Assembly (NCBI RefSeq): GCF_947493125.1
Contig: NZ_CANLQB010000017.1
Location: 1 to 43,231, forward strand
Origin: an uncultured Roseobacter sp.
GTDB lineage: Bacteria > Pseudomonadota > Alphaproteobacteria > Rhodobacterales > Rhodobacteraceae
DNA: 43,231 bases
Direction: 5' to 3'
Shown: piece by piece, positions 1-9,200 of the stretch
Position numbering within the stretch: position 1 is the first letter of the stretch
How the letters are laid out: each line of letters begins with the position of its first letter
The notes under the pieces: model-generated
The model's database searches: none
The model's input: only the letters and a program-made list of their open reading frames with translations
Told to the model about the DNA's origin: nothing
Position numbers and translations under genes: made by a program

Positions 1-235
1 TTCGCAAAATCCACGCCGCTTACATCAGCGCACAACATCCGCCGTAAGCGCCAATACCGCGAGAGCGGTTTCGTCCTCGTCCCGCAGTGCTACCGTCCGA
101 ACACCTTACAGTTGAGATCCGAAGCGAGTCCAGCGTGCTCATTAGTCGGAAAAAGGCGAACGTCTGGTTCCGGGGCTTGTCATTCTTCTTCGCCTGTGGA
201 TTGCTGCGATCTTAGGAATTTACGGAGAAAGCAGA

Positions 236-862
236 ATGATCGAACCCGCCGTGCTGCTAACCTATTCGTTGATCGTTCTTGGCTTTGTTTTCATTCCCGG
301 ACCGGCGACCCTCCTTACGGTCGCGCGGGCCACAACTTCAGGAACGAAAGTCGGTATTGCGACGGGTGCTGGTATCACAGCGGGCGACGTCCTCCATACC
401 ATAATGGCAGTGGTCGGTATCTCCGCCATCATTGCGGCGTCTGCCACGCTGTTTACCATCGTGAAATAACTTGGGGCTGCATATCTGGTTTATCTTGGTT
501 TGAAGGCGATACTCGAGAAAGCTTCCGTCGATCTTGGCCAGGGTCGCGTTCCCATCACGGCACCTCAAGCTTTCAGACAGGCGATCCTTGCCGAAGTTTT
601 GAACCCTAAGACCGCGCTGTTCTTCCTTGCGTTTCTGCCTCAGTTCGTCGCCCCAGAAAGAGGTTTTGTGGTCGCACAGCTTACCATTCTTGGGATTGTA
701 TTCGCGCTGATCGGCTTCGTCTGCACAATCGTCTACTCCGTCGCAGCAGGTGGCCTGGGCAACTTCCTCCGCCGCAATCCAACTGTTCTCAAGTGGCAAG
801 GGAAGGTTGTCGGCAGCATCTATTGCGCTCTGGGTGTTCGGCTCGCGATTCAGGAGCGATGA
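236..862 (+). pseudogene. LysE/RhtB-family amino-acid exporter, disrupted by one in-frame stop
   Basis: The reading frame from ATG 236 to 862 encodes about 209 codons of a LysE/RhtB-type inner-membrane exporter. The family N-terminus is clear (hydrophobic helix, then PGPATLLTVARA), and the later part holds the usual NPKTALFF segment and C-terminal helices. Codon 78 (467-469) is TAA; the same frame then continues directly with LGAAYLVYLGLKA, the conserved helix that follows. The reading frame is kept, so this is a point nonsense mutation where the family normally has an aromatic residue, not a frameshift. A GGAG-type ribosome site lies 8-9 bases before the ATG. Family members export amino acids or small metabolites. 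As read, only a 77-residue fragment would be made, unless the stop is suppressed or the downstream part is re-initiated. The substrate cannot be told. Confidence 0.85.
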
Positions 863-1116
863 TAGACGGCCCGCTATGGCAGCTTTTCTGAGCATGACAG
901 ACCCGGGACGATCAAGACTGAACGTCAGCTATGGCAATTTATGGGGCCCACTACCGTTGCAATGCACCACTGCCTGACCACTGTATCAGCCGGGCAAGCA
1001 AGGTAAGCATCAAGACTCATCAGACGCCTTCAGATGCACGTCGCTTGAACAGAGGTTGTCGCGAACAGCACTACACAGCGCGTCACCTGGCAGATGTCGG
1101 CAAAGGCTCACCTCCA

Positions 1117-1719
1117 TTACCACATTGTCTTCTCTGCGTGTGACGAATACTCAGAATCGTATTTCTCCGTGTCAAAGCCGGATATCTGCTCTCTAAGGAA
1201 TTGACCTGCCGATGGCAGATCTGATCCCTCAGCATTCCCCTTCCAAAGGTCTGACCTCATCAAAGCTTTTGCACACTGGAAGTAGACCTCCGAAACCCTA
1301 ACGACTACAACTGTGTTTGGCAGAGTTTTCCGCTTAGTGAAATCCTGCCGTAGATCTTGGTCGGCCGTTACGATTCCAGTTCCATTTATCCGTACAACAT
1401 TGTTTGAATTTGGATTCATGAACATCAAGCTGAGGCGCCCGTCCGACACGATGTTCCGCAGGGAATCAATTCGATTATTGCCACGCCAATCCGCGAACAG
1501 AACTGTCTTGGGATCACGTATCCTTACGGCCGGCACATCCTCACCACGAGGGCTTCCATCTGTCCCTCCGGGTCCCACAGTCGATAGCACCATAAATCGC
1601 GACGCCTGTATCCATTTACGGTATAGCGGCGTCAAATGATTAACGACCTTTCTGTTTGCGCCCTCCGGCACTTCGCCGTACTGCGCTTCAAGCTCTGAAA
1701 TCTGTGTGATTGGTTTCAT
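1117..1719 (-). CDS. Pyridoxamine 5'-phosphate oxidase-family (FMN-binding split-barrel) protein
   Basis: This 200-residue protein has the split-barrel flavin fold of the PPOX superfamily, most like the MSMEG_1061 type. Visible hallmarks are the RFMVLSTVGPGGTDGSPRG strand-loop around residues 42-60 and the VLFADWRGNNRIDSLRNI segment near 72-90, which normally contacts FMN phosphate, followed by LSLMFMNP and RINGTG strands. Such proteins bind FMN or F420 and reduce or oxidise small molecules; few have a known substrate, so this is not claimed as PdxH. The gene is the last in a run of minus-strand genes and starts 93 bases after the preceding acetyltransferase. A modest GGA ribosome site precedes the ATG. 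It could be co-transcribed with the upstream genes, but no terminator or promoter clearly settles this. Confidence 0.75.
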   Translation of the reverse strand: MKPITQISELEAQYGEVPEGANRKVVNHLTPLYRKWIQASRFMVLSTVGPGGTDGSPRGEDVPAVRIRDPKTVLFADWRGNNRIDSLRNIVSDGRLSLMFMNPNSNNVVRINGTGIVTADQDLRQDFTKRKTLPNTVVVVRVSEVYFQCAKALMRSDLWKGNAEGSDLPSAGQFLREQISGFDTEKYDSEYSSHAEKTMW

Positions 1720-1812
1720 TGTAAGTCCATAAACTGTAAGTAATGCGATGTGCTCTCAGTAGATGCATGTCTTGAGTTCCAGGGCAGACGCCGAAAGCAT
1801 GCTTTTTGACGT

Positions 1813-2352
1813 TTAGGTTAGAGCCGATTTACTTACTGGGCTACAGACCGGGTGAACAAACGCCATCGTGGGATCGTCATCAGGAAGGGCGATATTGGGA
1901 TCCTCGATGCAGCCGAGACTCTCACACAGCTTGATGGATGCTGCATTACTGGGATCTACGTAACTCACAATCCTGTCCCATCCCAGATCCCTGGTAACAT
2001 GACGGCGAAGAGCCTTGACGGCCTCGGTCGCATAGCCGAATCCCTCGTATTCGGCTCCCCACAGAGACCATGTGAGCTCGCGTTCCGGCCAACCTCTCGG
2101 ATACCATGGGCCAGCCATGCCGATGACTTGGGCGTCCTCGAGTTTCTCGATGGCAAACGGACCCGTCCCTCGGAGGTGCCAATGGCCAAGAAGACTGGAG
2201 AAGACCCGCCAAGACAGTGCCTCACCCGACTCGCTCCCGCCGCCAACATATTGGGCGCGGTCACTCAGGAAGAATTGGTCCCAACCTTCCAGATCCGTTG
2301 CTTTCAGCCGTCTGAAGCGTAGCCTTTTAGTCGTGATGTCCTTCTGTTTCAT
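1813..2352 (-). CDS. GNAT-family N-acetyltransferase (RimJ/RimL type)
   Basis: From the ATG at 2352 this is a 179-residue acetyltransferase of the RimJ/RimL (Acetyltransf_3) kind. It opens with the typical TKRLRFRRLKATDLEGW segment and carries ELTWSLWGAEYEGFGYATEAVKALRRH, the acetyl-CoA pyrophosphate-binding motif A (G-x-G-x-A/G variant), then NAASIKLCESLGC, the motif B helix. The start was chosen because AAGGAG lies 6 bases upstream; the open frame runs further 5' but without family similarity. Members acetylate ribosomal protein N-termini, antibiotics or small amines, and the substrate here is unknown. It follows another GNAT gene by 80 bases on the same strand, and the two proteins are not close copies of each other. 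Confidence 0.85.
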   Translation of the reverse strand: MKQKDITTKRLRFRRLKATDLEGWDQFFLSDRAQYVGGGSESGEALSWRVFSSLLGHWHLRGTGPFAIEKLEDAQVIGMAGPWYPRGWPERELTWSLWGAEYEGFGYATEAVKALRRHVTRDLGWDRIVSYVDPSNAASIKLCESLGCIEDPNIALPDDDPTMAFVHPVCSPVSKSALT

Positions 2353-2432
2353 GTCGGCTCCTTGAGTTTTCCAGGTAGTGTTCCCGGCTGGCAAACTTGA
2401 AAAAGGTCGGCTTCGCGAACCAGGTGCAACGC

Positions 2433-3032
2433 TCATTTGGGTTTTCGCAACATGGGATGGATCGCCGGGCACCCGCCGACATCTATCGTTCCGAGACTTT
2501 CGAAGCCGTGCCGAAGATAAAGCGCTCGGCTGCGCACCGTCGTCGCTTCGAGGTAGGCCGGGACACGATCGGCGTCGCAAAGCTTCAGAACCGGACGCAA
2601 CAGCGCACTCCCCAGACCTTGGCCCTGTCGTTCCGGGACCACTCCCATCAGGGGCAGGTACCAATGCGGTTCTTCAATATGAAAAGCTTCCATCGCCTCG
2701 AACACAGAGAACACGCTGTTGTGCCGTTCTGCCGGGATGGAATTTTCGATGACGGCTTCGATCGCGCCTTCGGACGGGCCGCCACCCCGCGGGATCCAGA
2801 GTGCCGCACCGCCGTCTCGCGCTTGATATGTGTTCCGTGCGAACGCAGCTCCGCCGAAAGCGCGCGCAAAATCAGGGAAATAGGTCTGATACTCGGACAG
2901 TTCCGGATAGAGCCAACGGACGGGGGGATCGGCCTCAAATGCTGCAGCCAGAACCGTTAGCAACTCCGTCTCCTGAAAGCCGGAACCGTGTAGCGCCGAT
3001 TTTTTGGCCGACGTTTTCAGTTCGATGGTCAT
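2433..3032 (-). CDS. GNAT-family N-acetyltransferase
   Basis: A 199-residue GNAT enzyme. The C-terminal half has the diagnostic LMGVVPERQGQGLGSALL stretch (residues about 128-146: strand beta4 and the Q/R-x-x-G-x-G/A acetyl-CoA loop), then YLEATTVRSRALYLRHGFESLG, the motif B region that closes the fold. The N-terminal half (LLTVLAAAFEADPPVRWLYPE) resembles the group of GNATs often annotated as generic small-molecule acetyltransferases. The gene starts 59 bases downstream of the exported TPR protein gene and ends 80 bases before another GNAT gene, all on the minus strand, which suggests one transcript. The acceptor substrate cannot be read from the sequence. Confidence 0.85.
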   Translation of the reverse strand: MTIELKTSAKKSALHGSGFQETELLTVLAAAFEADPPVRWLYPELSEYQTYFPDFARAFGGAAFARNTYQARDGGAALWIPRGGGPSEGAIEAVIENSIPAERHNSVFSVFEAMEAFHIEEPHWYLPLMGVVPERQGQGLGSALLRPVLKLCDADRVPAYLEATTVRSRALYLRHGFESLGTIDVGGCPAIHPMLRKPK

Positions 3033-3091
3033 TGGAGCCTCATGCGCTTGAAGAAAGTTGTGAGAGGGCCGGCAAACCGGCCCACCGACGT

Positions 3092-4804
3092 TCAGAGCCG
3101 ATCAACCGACGGTTCACCCTCGCCGAGCCAAGCCCGCTCGAAGGCCCGACGCGCAGCGGCAACCGTTCCGATGTCGAGTTGATCAACGGCGAGCGCCTCT
3201 TCGGCTTGCCAAATCCCCCAGAGCGCCCAGGCGTTATTTGGATGAGTCTCCAGCGCCGCCTCGAACGCAGCCAGCGCGCCAAGTGCATCGCCAGCCTGGA
3301 GCCGGACCGCGCCGAGCGTCTGACGCACGGGATAGGACCAATAAGGCGGCTCCATGTAGGGTATGGTGTCCTCGAGCGCGATTGCTTCTTCGAGATGATG
3401 CTCGGCTGCATGCCAGTTGCCTTGAGCCTGCTCGATCCGCGCCTCTACGAGGTGCTTCGCGATTTCCAGCACGTCGCGCGCGGGCAGGTATTGTTCTTCC
3501 AGGCCGGACAGATCTGCGTCTGCGATGAGCACCTCGATGGCCTGCTGTTCCGCAAGTGCCGCTGACAGATCGCCCTGAAGAGCAAAGGCCGTGCCGCGTG
3601 CCCAGTGCCAGTGGCCCCGCACGAACGGAAACGTTGCGCCGGGATCGGGGAGCGCGAGGATCACCTCCGGCTCAGCCAGTTGGGCGTGGGCGGCATAAGG
3701 TGCAGTGTCGATTGCCTGCACCCAGGCCAGCTCTCCGGAGACCTTGTCCGATGTGACGTCCGCAAGAAGGTCCGCGGCTTCGAGCGCATCCTCACGCAGG
3801 CCGGCCATCTGTGCGCCGACGAGAAGAAAATGGATGTTATGAGGATAGTACCCGTATCGGTAAAGCGGGCTTGCCGCATCGCCAGCTGCCGCGAGATAGG
3901 CCTGATCCGCAGCAATTGCCTCTCGGTTGACAGCGATGGAGTCCGCATACCGACCGATCCGATTGTAGATGTGCGCAGGCATGTGCAGAAGGTGCCCGGC
4001 TACCGGAACCGCTCCTCGAAGTGCATCTGCGGCAGCCTCTGCCGCCTCCGGTTCCGCTGACGCCTCCACCGCGTGAATGTAAAGATGGAGCGCGCCGGGA
4101 TGGTCCGGCGACAGGGCGATGGCGCGTTCGAGGGTCGAAAGAATGGTTTCGGTTTCGCCCCTGGCGGTGATGCCGTCCGCCTCCCAGTAGTCCCAAGGTT
4201 GCAAATTCATCAACGCGTCCGCGTAGATAACCTGCACATTCGGATTGTCGGGAAGCCGCTCTGCCGCAATTGCCATTCTGTTTGCAAATGCCTGATCTTG
4301 AGCCGCCCGGTAGCCAAGGGACGGATCGTGGCGCGACATGACCGCCGCAGCAAGCATCCGATCACGCGGCGTGATCGACAGCGCGAATGCTCGTCCAGCC
4401 GCCGCGGCAGCGGCTTCAGCATTCCGTTCGCGCATGCCGTCGTTTAGGTTCGGTCCAAGCGCGTAGGCCTCACCCCAGAAGCAGGCTGAACAGGCAGGGT
4501 CGGCCTCTTGCGCCAAGCGAAAAGCCTGCACAGCTGCGGAATGATTGAAGCCCCAAAGGAGTGCGATGCCGCGCGCAAACGCCTCGCGCGCCTCGGGAAC
4601 ATCGCTGCCGACGTCGAAACCAAAGTCGCCATATCCTGCGAATACCATCGCGGCATGCGCATCGTCCGCCGGTATTTGTCCCTCTGCATGACCGACACCC
4701 GGGCGAAAGAGTTCGGTCCGCCGCTCAGGTTCGTGCGCTATTGCGATACTGGTTAGTAAGGTTGTCGCCGTTAAAGCGGCCATCGTGGTCAGTCGGATAC
4801 CCAT
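3092..4804 (-). CDS. Exported tetratricopeptide-repeat protein
   Basis: This 570-residue protein begins with a clear Sec signal peptide (basic MGIRLTT, then an Ala/Thr/Leu-rich core ending in SIAIA before HEPERR), so it should act in the periplasm. The rest is alpha-helical and repeat-like. TPR-type helices are recognisable around AREAFARGIALLWGFNHSAA (residues about 69-88), in the middle (ALHLYIHAVEAS) and near the end (ALAAFEAALETHPNNAWALWG). A PACSACFWGEAYALGPNLN segment near residues 98-116 carries a CxxC pair without the following His of a haem site. A strong AAGGAG sits 7 bases before the ATG. It lies between a homocysteine methyltransferase gene (61-base gap) and two GNAT genes in the same direction. 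TPR proteins hold partner proteins; the partner and role are not known. Confidence 0.75.
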   Translation of the reverse strand: MGIRLTTMAALTATTLLTSIAIAHEPERRTELFRPGVGHAEGQIPADDAHAAMVFAGYGDFGFDVGSDVPEAREAFARGIALLWGFNHSAAVQAFRLAQEADPACSACFWGEAYALGPNLNDGMRERNAEAAAAAAGRAFALSITPRDRMLAAAVMSRHDPSLGYRAAQDQAFANRMAIAAERLPDNPNVQVIYADALMNLQPWDYWEADGITARGETETILSTLERAIALSPDHPGALHLYIHAVEASAEPEAAEAAADALRGAVPVAGHLLHMPAHIYNRIGRYADSIAVNREAIAADQAYLAAAGDAASPLYRYGYYPHNIHFLLVGAQMAGLREDALEAADLLADVTSDKVSGELAWVQAIDTAPYAAHAQLAEPEVILALPDPGATFPFVRGHWHWARGTAFALQGDLSAALAEQQAIEVLIADADLSGLEEQYLPARDVLEIAKHLVEARIEQAQGNWHAAEHHLEEAIALEDTIPYMEPPYWSYPVRQTLGAVRLQAGDALGALAAFEAALETHPNNAWALWGIWQAEEALAVDQLDIGTVAAARRAFERAWLGEGEPSVDRL

Positions 4805-4865
4805 CGGGCTACTCCTTTATGTTTGACTTAAGACGAGCTGGCGTTCGCCAAAGCTCGGTTTGGTG

Positions 4866-5822
4866 TCAGTGCAGGCCAGGGCGATGCACGCAGCAATCGG
4901 CGATGGCTTCGACATGACGATGGTCGGTGCCACAGCAGCCTCCATAGACGCGGAGATCCGGCAAAATCTGCTTCAGACGGGCGTAGTCGCGCCCGAGTTC
5001 GGCGGGGTTGCCGGGATCCAGTTCCTCCGCCTCATCCAGTTCGGCATGGCTGAGGCGGGACGCGTTTGCACGCACGCCCCATATCCGCTTGAGCCAGGCC
5101 GCCTCGGTTTCGAGTGCTGCGCGGAAATGGTCTGGATGTGCGCAGTTCACCATGAAGTACGCCGCAGCACCGGCCGTCGCCATGTCGGTCTGCTCGATTG
5201 CCTCACCAAGCGCTGTGCCGTCTGGCAGCCTGCCATCCGTTTCGGTTGTGTACGAGACGACGGATGGAATGCCCGCCGCTGACGCGGCGCGGATGACACC
5301 GACCCCTTCGTTCACTGTTGAAAGGGTGAAGGCGCTGACCATATCTGCGGCGGTTGCGGCAAACCACTTGATCTGCTCAGCGTGGTACGCCTCGGCTTCC
5401 TCCGCACCCATCGCGGTGTCAGGGCGATAGCCATCGCCGCGCGGGCCGATGTTCCCGGAAATCACGATCGGCGAGATTGCCTCTGCCGTACTGCGAATAT
5501 CGGCAAGCAAAGTGATCGCTGCCTTGTTGAGCCGCTCCAGATCGCCTGAGGAGTGTCCGACTTGTACGCCCCAGTCTCGACTTGCTCGCCATGTCGGCGC
5601 TTCAAGGACGAATCCTATGCCCTTGTCAGCAGCTATGGACAGGTGCCGCTCAAAATACGCACGGAGCGTCTGACGGCCGGAAACGCTGTCCAAAAGCGGA
5701 TAGGACGCAAAGCAAGGCAGATCGAGGCCATTCTCGAAGATAAGCGTCGTTTCGAGACCGGAGTCGGTGAGAAATTGTCCACCCTGAGATTGAGGCAGGT
5801 TGTTTCGATATATCGCGGTCAT
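4866..5822 (-). CDS. Homocysteine S-methyltransferase family protein (MmuM/BHMT type)
   Basis: From the ATG at 5822 this is a 318-residue zinc-dependent methyltransferase of the Pfam S-methyl_trans family, close in length to E. coli MmuM. The three zinc-ligand cysteines are present at the expected places: NCAHP near residue 226 and the GGCCGTD motif near 295-296. The N-terminus has LTDSGLETTLIFENG, the usual start of the barrel (normally LDGAMGTEL-like). Family members move a methyl group from S-methylmethionine, betaine or another donor to homocysteine, giving methionine; the donor here is not evident. The start at 5822 rather than 5831 was chosen because GAGAGG then lies about 9 bases upstream. 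The gene stands first after the large regulator gene and before the exported TPR gene, all on one strand. Confidence 0.85.
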   Translation of the reverse strand: MTAIYRNNLPQSQGGQFLTDSGLETTLIFENGLDLPCFASYPLLDSVSGRQTLRAYFERHLSIAADKGIGFVLEAPTWRASRDWGVQVGHSSGDLERLNKAAITLLADIRSTAEAISPIVISGNIGPRGDGYRPDTAMGAEEAEAYHAEQIKWFAATAADMVSAFTLSTVNEGVGVIRAASAAGIPSVVSYTTETDGRLPDGTALGEAIEQTDMATAGAAAYFMVNCAHPDHFRAALETEAAWLKRIWGVRANASRLSHAELDEAEELDPGNPAELGRDYARLKQILPDLRVYGGCCGTDHRHVEAIADCCVHRPGLH

Positions 5823-6226
5823 CAAAGCCATCCTCTCGGATGCTTCAGAAGGTGACCGATAATTTCATCGGACCGGTCCAATTCGGGCAACCCGACGTCG
5901 CGACGAAGGTGTGCTGTAAAGGGAGGGGACGCGTGCTTGCGCCGGAAACGGACAAGGAAACACATAAGATCGTCTTTCTCGTTTGTTGACGATCAAGGTG
6001 TCCCTCATCGGTGTAGCTGAACGCACCGCTCCTGCGTTAAATCCGTGTGAAATGCGGTCCGCGCCGCACCAATTTTGACTTGAGCGAGAAGCCGCGTCGG
6101 CTGTCGCGCTGCAGTGACGACCTAGCCTTACCTGTGGATACTTCGGGGAAACTACCGCTCTGGAGCTGACGTCAACCGTGTGCCAGCCCAGCCGCGACAC
6201 GTCCGACCTTAATCACGTACCGGTTG
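5823..6226. other. Intergenic stretch between the regulator and methyltransferase genes
   Basis: About 400 bases with no convincing gene. The open frames in it have no recognisable protein. It lies upstream of the minus-strand methyltransferase gene and downstream of the regulator gene, so it is the natural place for a separate promoter driving the methyltransferase-TPR-GNAT run. No clear terminator stem with a T run was found at the regulator end, so read-through is also possible. Confidence 0.4.
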
Positions 6227-9200
6227 CTATTCGGAAAGAACCGGAGCCATGAAGGACGCGCAGGTAAGGCAATCAGGCAACTGGCAAGGTGCATAGCCCT
6301 GCTCGCTTGCAATTGCGTCTGCGGCCGAGCGTAGAGCGTCGGCACTGTCTCCGTCCCACTCGGCGCGGGCATATATGAGCGCGATCCGAACCAGGGGTAG
6401 ATCGAGTTCTTCGGCCCGATGCTGTAGGGCCTCAAGAGACCGGTGTGGCTCGACTCCACGTGCTACTTCATGGCAGGCAAGCGCCGCGTCCACCTCAAGC
6501 CGCACAATCGGATCGAGGCTCGCCGCGTTTTGGGTGAGCTTCTTGAGCCTTCTGGCGCCAATCGATGCCTGCCCGGTCCGTAATTCCGCGCGCCCGAGTG
6601 ACGCTTCTGCCAAGGTCTCAAAGAAGCCGTGTGTCTGACCCCGCGCGATGTGCCTTGCACTCTGAAAGGCTTTCGCCGCCTCTTCCCATCGGTTTGCGAA
6701 AAAGAACAGATCGCCCAATGCCAGAAAGGCGATGTAGCGGTCGATCGGGTGGTTGTTCGCCAGGGCGGAATTGACGGATCGACGCGCATGGGACAGCGCC
6801 ATTTCCGTCTCACCAATCGCCGCGTAACTTCGCGTCAACATGTACTGCATAAAGACATAGCGGGATACGAGATACTCATCTCGTTCTGCCGGATTGTCCT
6901 CCCAGGCGTCGGCATAGTCAGCGATTGCATCAAGTGCTGCCCGCATTTTCCCCTGATAGGTGAAGATCTGGCAGCGGGAAACTGCGCTTTCGCGAAGGAT
7001 CATTGCGTCCGATAGCTTGACGCCAATGGACCCCGCGGCATCCGCGTGGCGAAGCGCCGTGGCAGGTTCGTGGTGCTGATAAGCGAAGGCCGCGTGCAAA
7101 GACAGGAAGCCGAACATCCAGTCGTCGCCAAGTGTGCGGCAGAGGCTCAGCGCGTCAGACAAGGTCGTATGCAGACCGGCGGCGTCAGAGTAGGAGACAA
7201 GAACCGGCAAGCTGAGTTGAAGACGTCGAAGTTCGAGCCTCAGCACCTCCTCGCTAGTTTCCATCCTTGCCAAGCATCCCCGCACGAGAGACAGCATTCG
7301 GTCGGCGAGAGCGAAAGCGCACATCTTGATCGCGTCTTCCGAAGCCGCGAAAGCGAAATCGACTGCTTTGTACGTCAAGTCCGCTTTGGCAGCATGGTCA
7401 GCCAGCACGGCGCTGTATTCTCTCTCTCCTCCCTGCCACTCGGGTTCAAGATGGGCGACGATTGCGGCATGGAGCGCTTTGCGCCGCGTTGCGGGGATCG
7501 ATTGATTGGCAGTGTCCTGAAAGAGGGCGTGTTTGAAGGCAAAGACACGTTCCGGAACGCTCCGAACGCGAAACAGGAGATCAGCATCCGAAAGCGCCGA
7601 AACCGCATGTTCGTAGGCTGACGGAGTCAATCCCGACACGACCTTGAGCAGGGTGTCGGAAGGCTCGGCGCCGATAACCGATGCCGCCTCGATAAGCCGT
7701 CTCGGTCCGCTTTCCAGGGCATCAAGGCGTTGCGCAAGCAATCCTTGCAGCGGCAGCGGAATTGCACTGAGCTGATGATCTTCTACACCTGCCGAATGTC
7801 GTGCGAGCTCTTCGATGAAAAGTGGGATACCTTCACCGCGCGACAAGATCTGCGCCCTGGTCGAAGATGGCAGGGAGAATTCGTCCAGCATTTCCTTGGA
7901 TTCGTTGTCCTGCAGAGCGTTCAACGCCAGGACAACCACCTGACCTTGCCCGGCCCATGTCCGAGGTGCGCCCGGTCTTTGCGTGACGACAAGCATTGGC
8001 CCTGCGGCGTCGAGCGATCGCACAATTCTGTCCAGAAGGCAGTGCGCGTCTCGATCCGCCCAATGCGCGTCCTCTACCAGAAGCACCGCATTGCGGCCGC
8101 TGACAGAGGCTATGGCGGCAAGGAATGCATCCGCGAGCCACTGGAATTTTCCATCGCGCGGGGTCTCGATCCAAGTCCGATCTTCTCCTGACATGCCCAA
8201 TAAGCTCGCAAGCGGTGCCAGGAAGCGCTCGGTCAGGCCCTGCGAGGCAAGTGTTTGCCTCAATCGCTCGATTACGGCCGCGGGCTCCGACGCGTCTTCC
8301 GTTTCGAACAGCGCACACAATGGCTCCTTGAAGCGTTCGAAACCGCTGCCAATTTCTCCGGGGGTGAACTGAACACGCAGCACAGTTTCTTCTTCGAACC
8401 TTTTGGAGAATTCGTGGACAAGCCGAGACTTTCCGATACCGGGTTCGCCGATCACGACAGCTGCGCGCGGTCCATCGGATCGGAGAGTGTTCGAGAGTGC
8501 CTGGATCTCGACCTGTCTTCCGACGAACCGGCCAAGCCCGCGAGCCTTGCGGATATCAAATCCGCCGCGACCCCTTGCCTCTCCGGAAAGCCGCCACACG
8601 TCGACCGCGTCAGAAGCGGTTTCAACAGACGGCATCGGCCTAGAGGCAAAGACACCGCGGCACGCCAACTCGACAGGTTCCGTCATGGTGACGGTCCCCA
8701 TCTCAGTGTTCTCAACTATGGTCTGCGCCACGTAGGTCAGCGGCAGGACCTCCGAGTTTGTACCGATCAGAGCGCGGCCGGCGTGGAGGCCCACCGCACT
8801 GCTCTGTTGAGCGATCTCAAATGCAGCCAACGCCGCGGAGAGCGCCGGGCTCTCATCAGGTCGCCCGGCACCAAAAACGCAGGATACGTGGTGGCCCGCT
8901 CGCCCAACGATCTTGCCGCCTTCGCGCCTGATCGCTTCTTCCATGTTCGTCAGTGCCGCACGGCTCAGGGCTTCTGCGTTCTCCGGATCTGCATCGCGCA
9001 GCGCAGCCAGAAGCCGCTCAGACACAATGTGCATGACCGCGACATGCCGCAAATGAACAGGTGAGCCTGGATCATCGTTCACTGAGATGGAATCGATAGT
9101 GTCATGCTCCGACGCGCCAGGTGCATCCGGAGCCGGTTCGACAGCGGCTTGCGGTGCGGGCGCATGAGCAGCCGAACGCACTTCCTTAAACAAGGCCTGC

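Noticed and set aside
112-609. 165-codon frame overlapping the LysE pseudogene
   Set aside because: Cys/Arg/Ser-rich without motif, while the other frame has clear LysE similarity on both sides of the stop.
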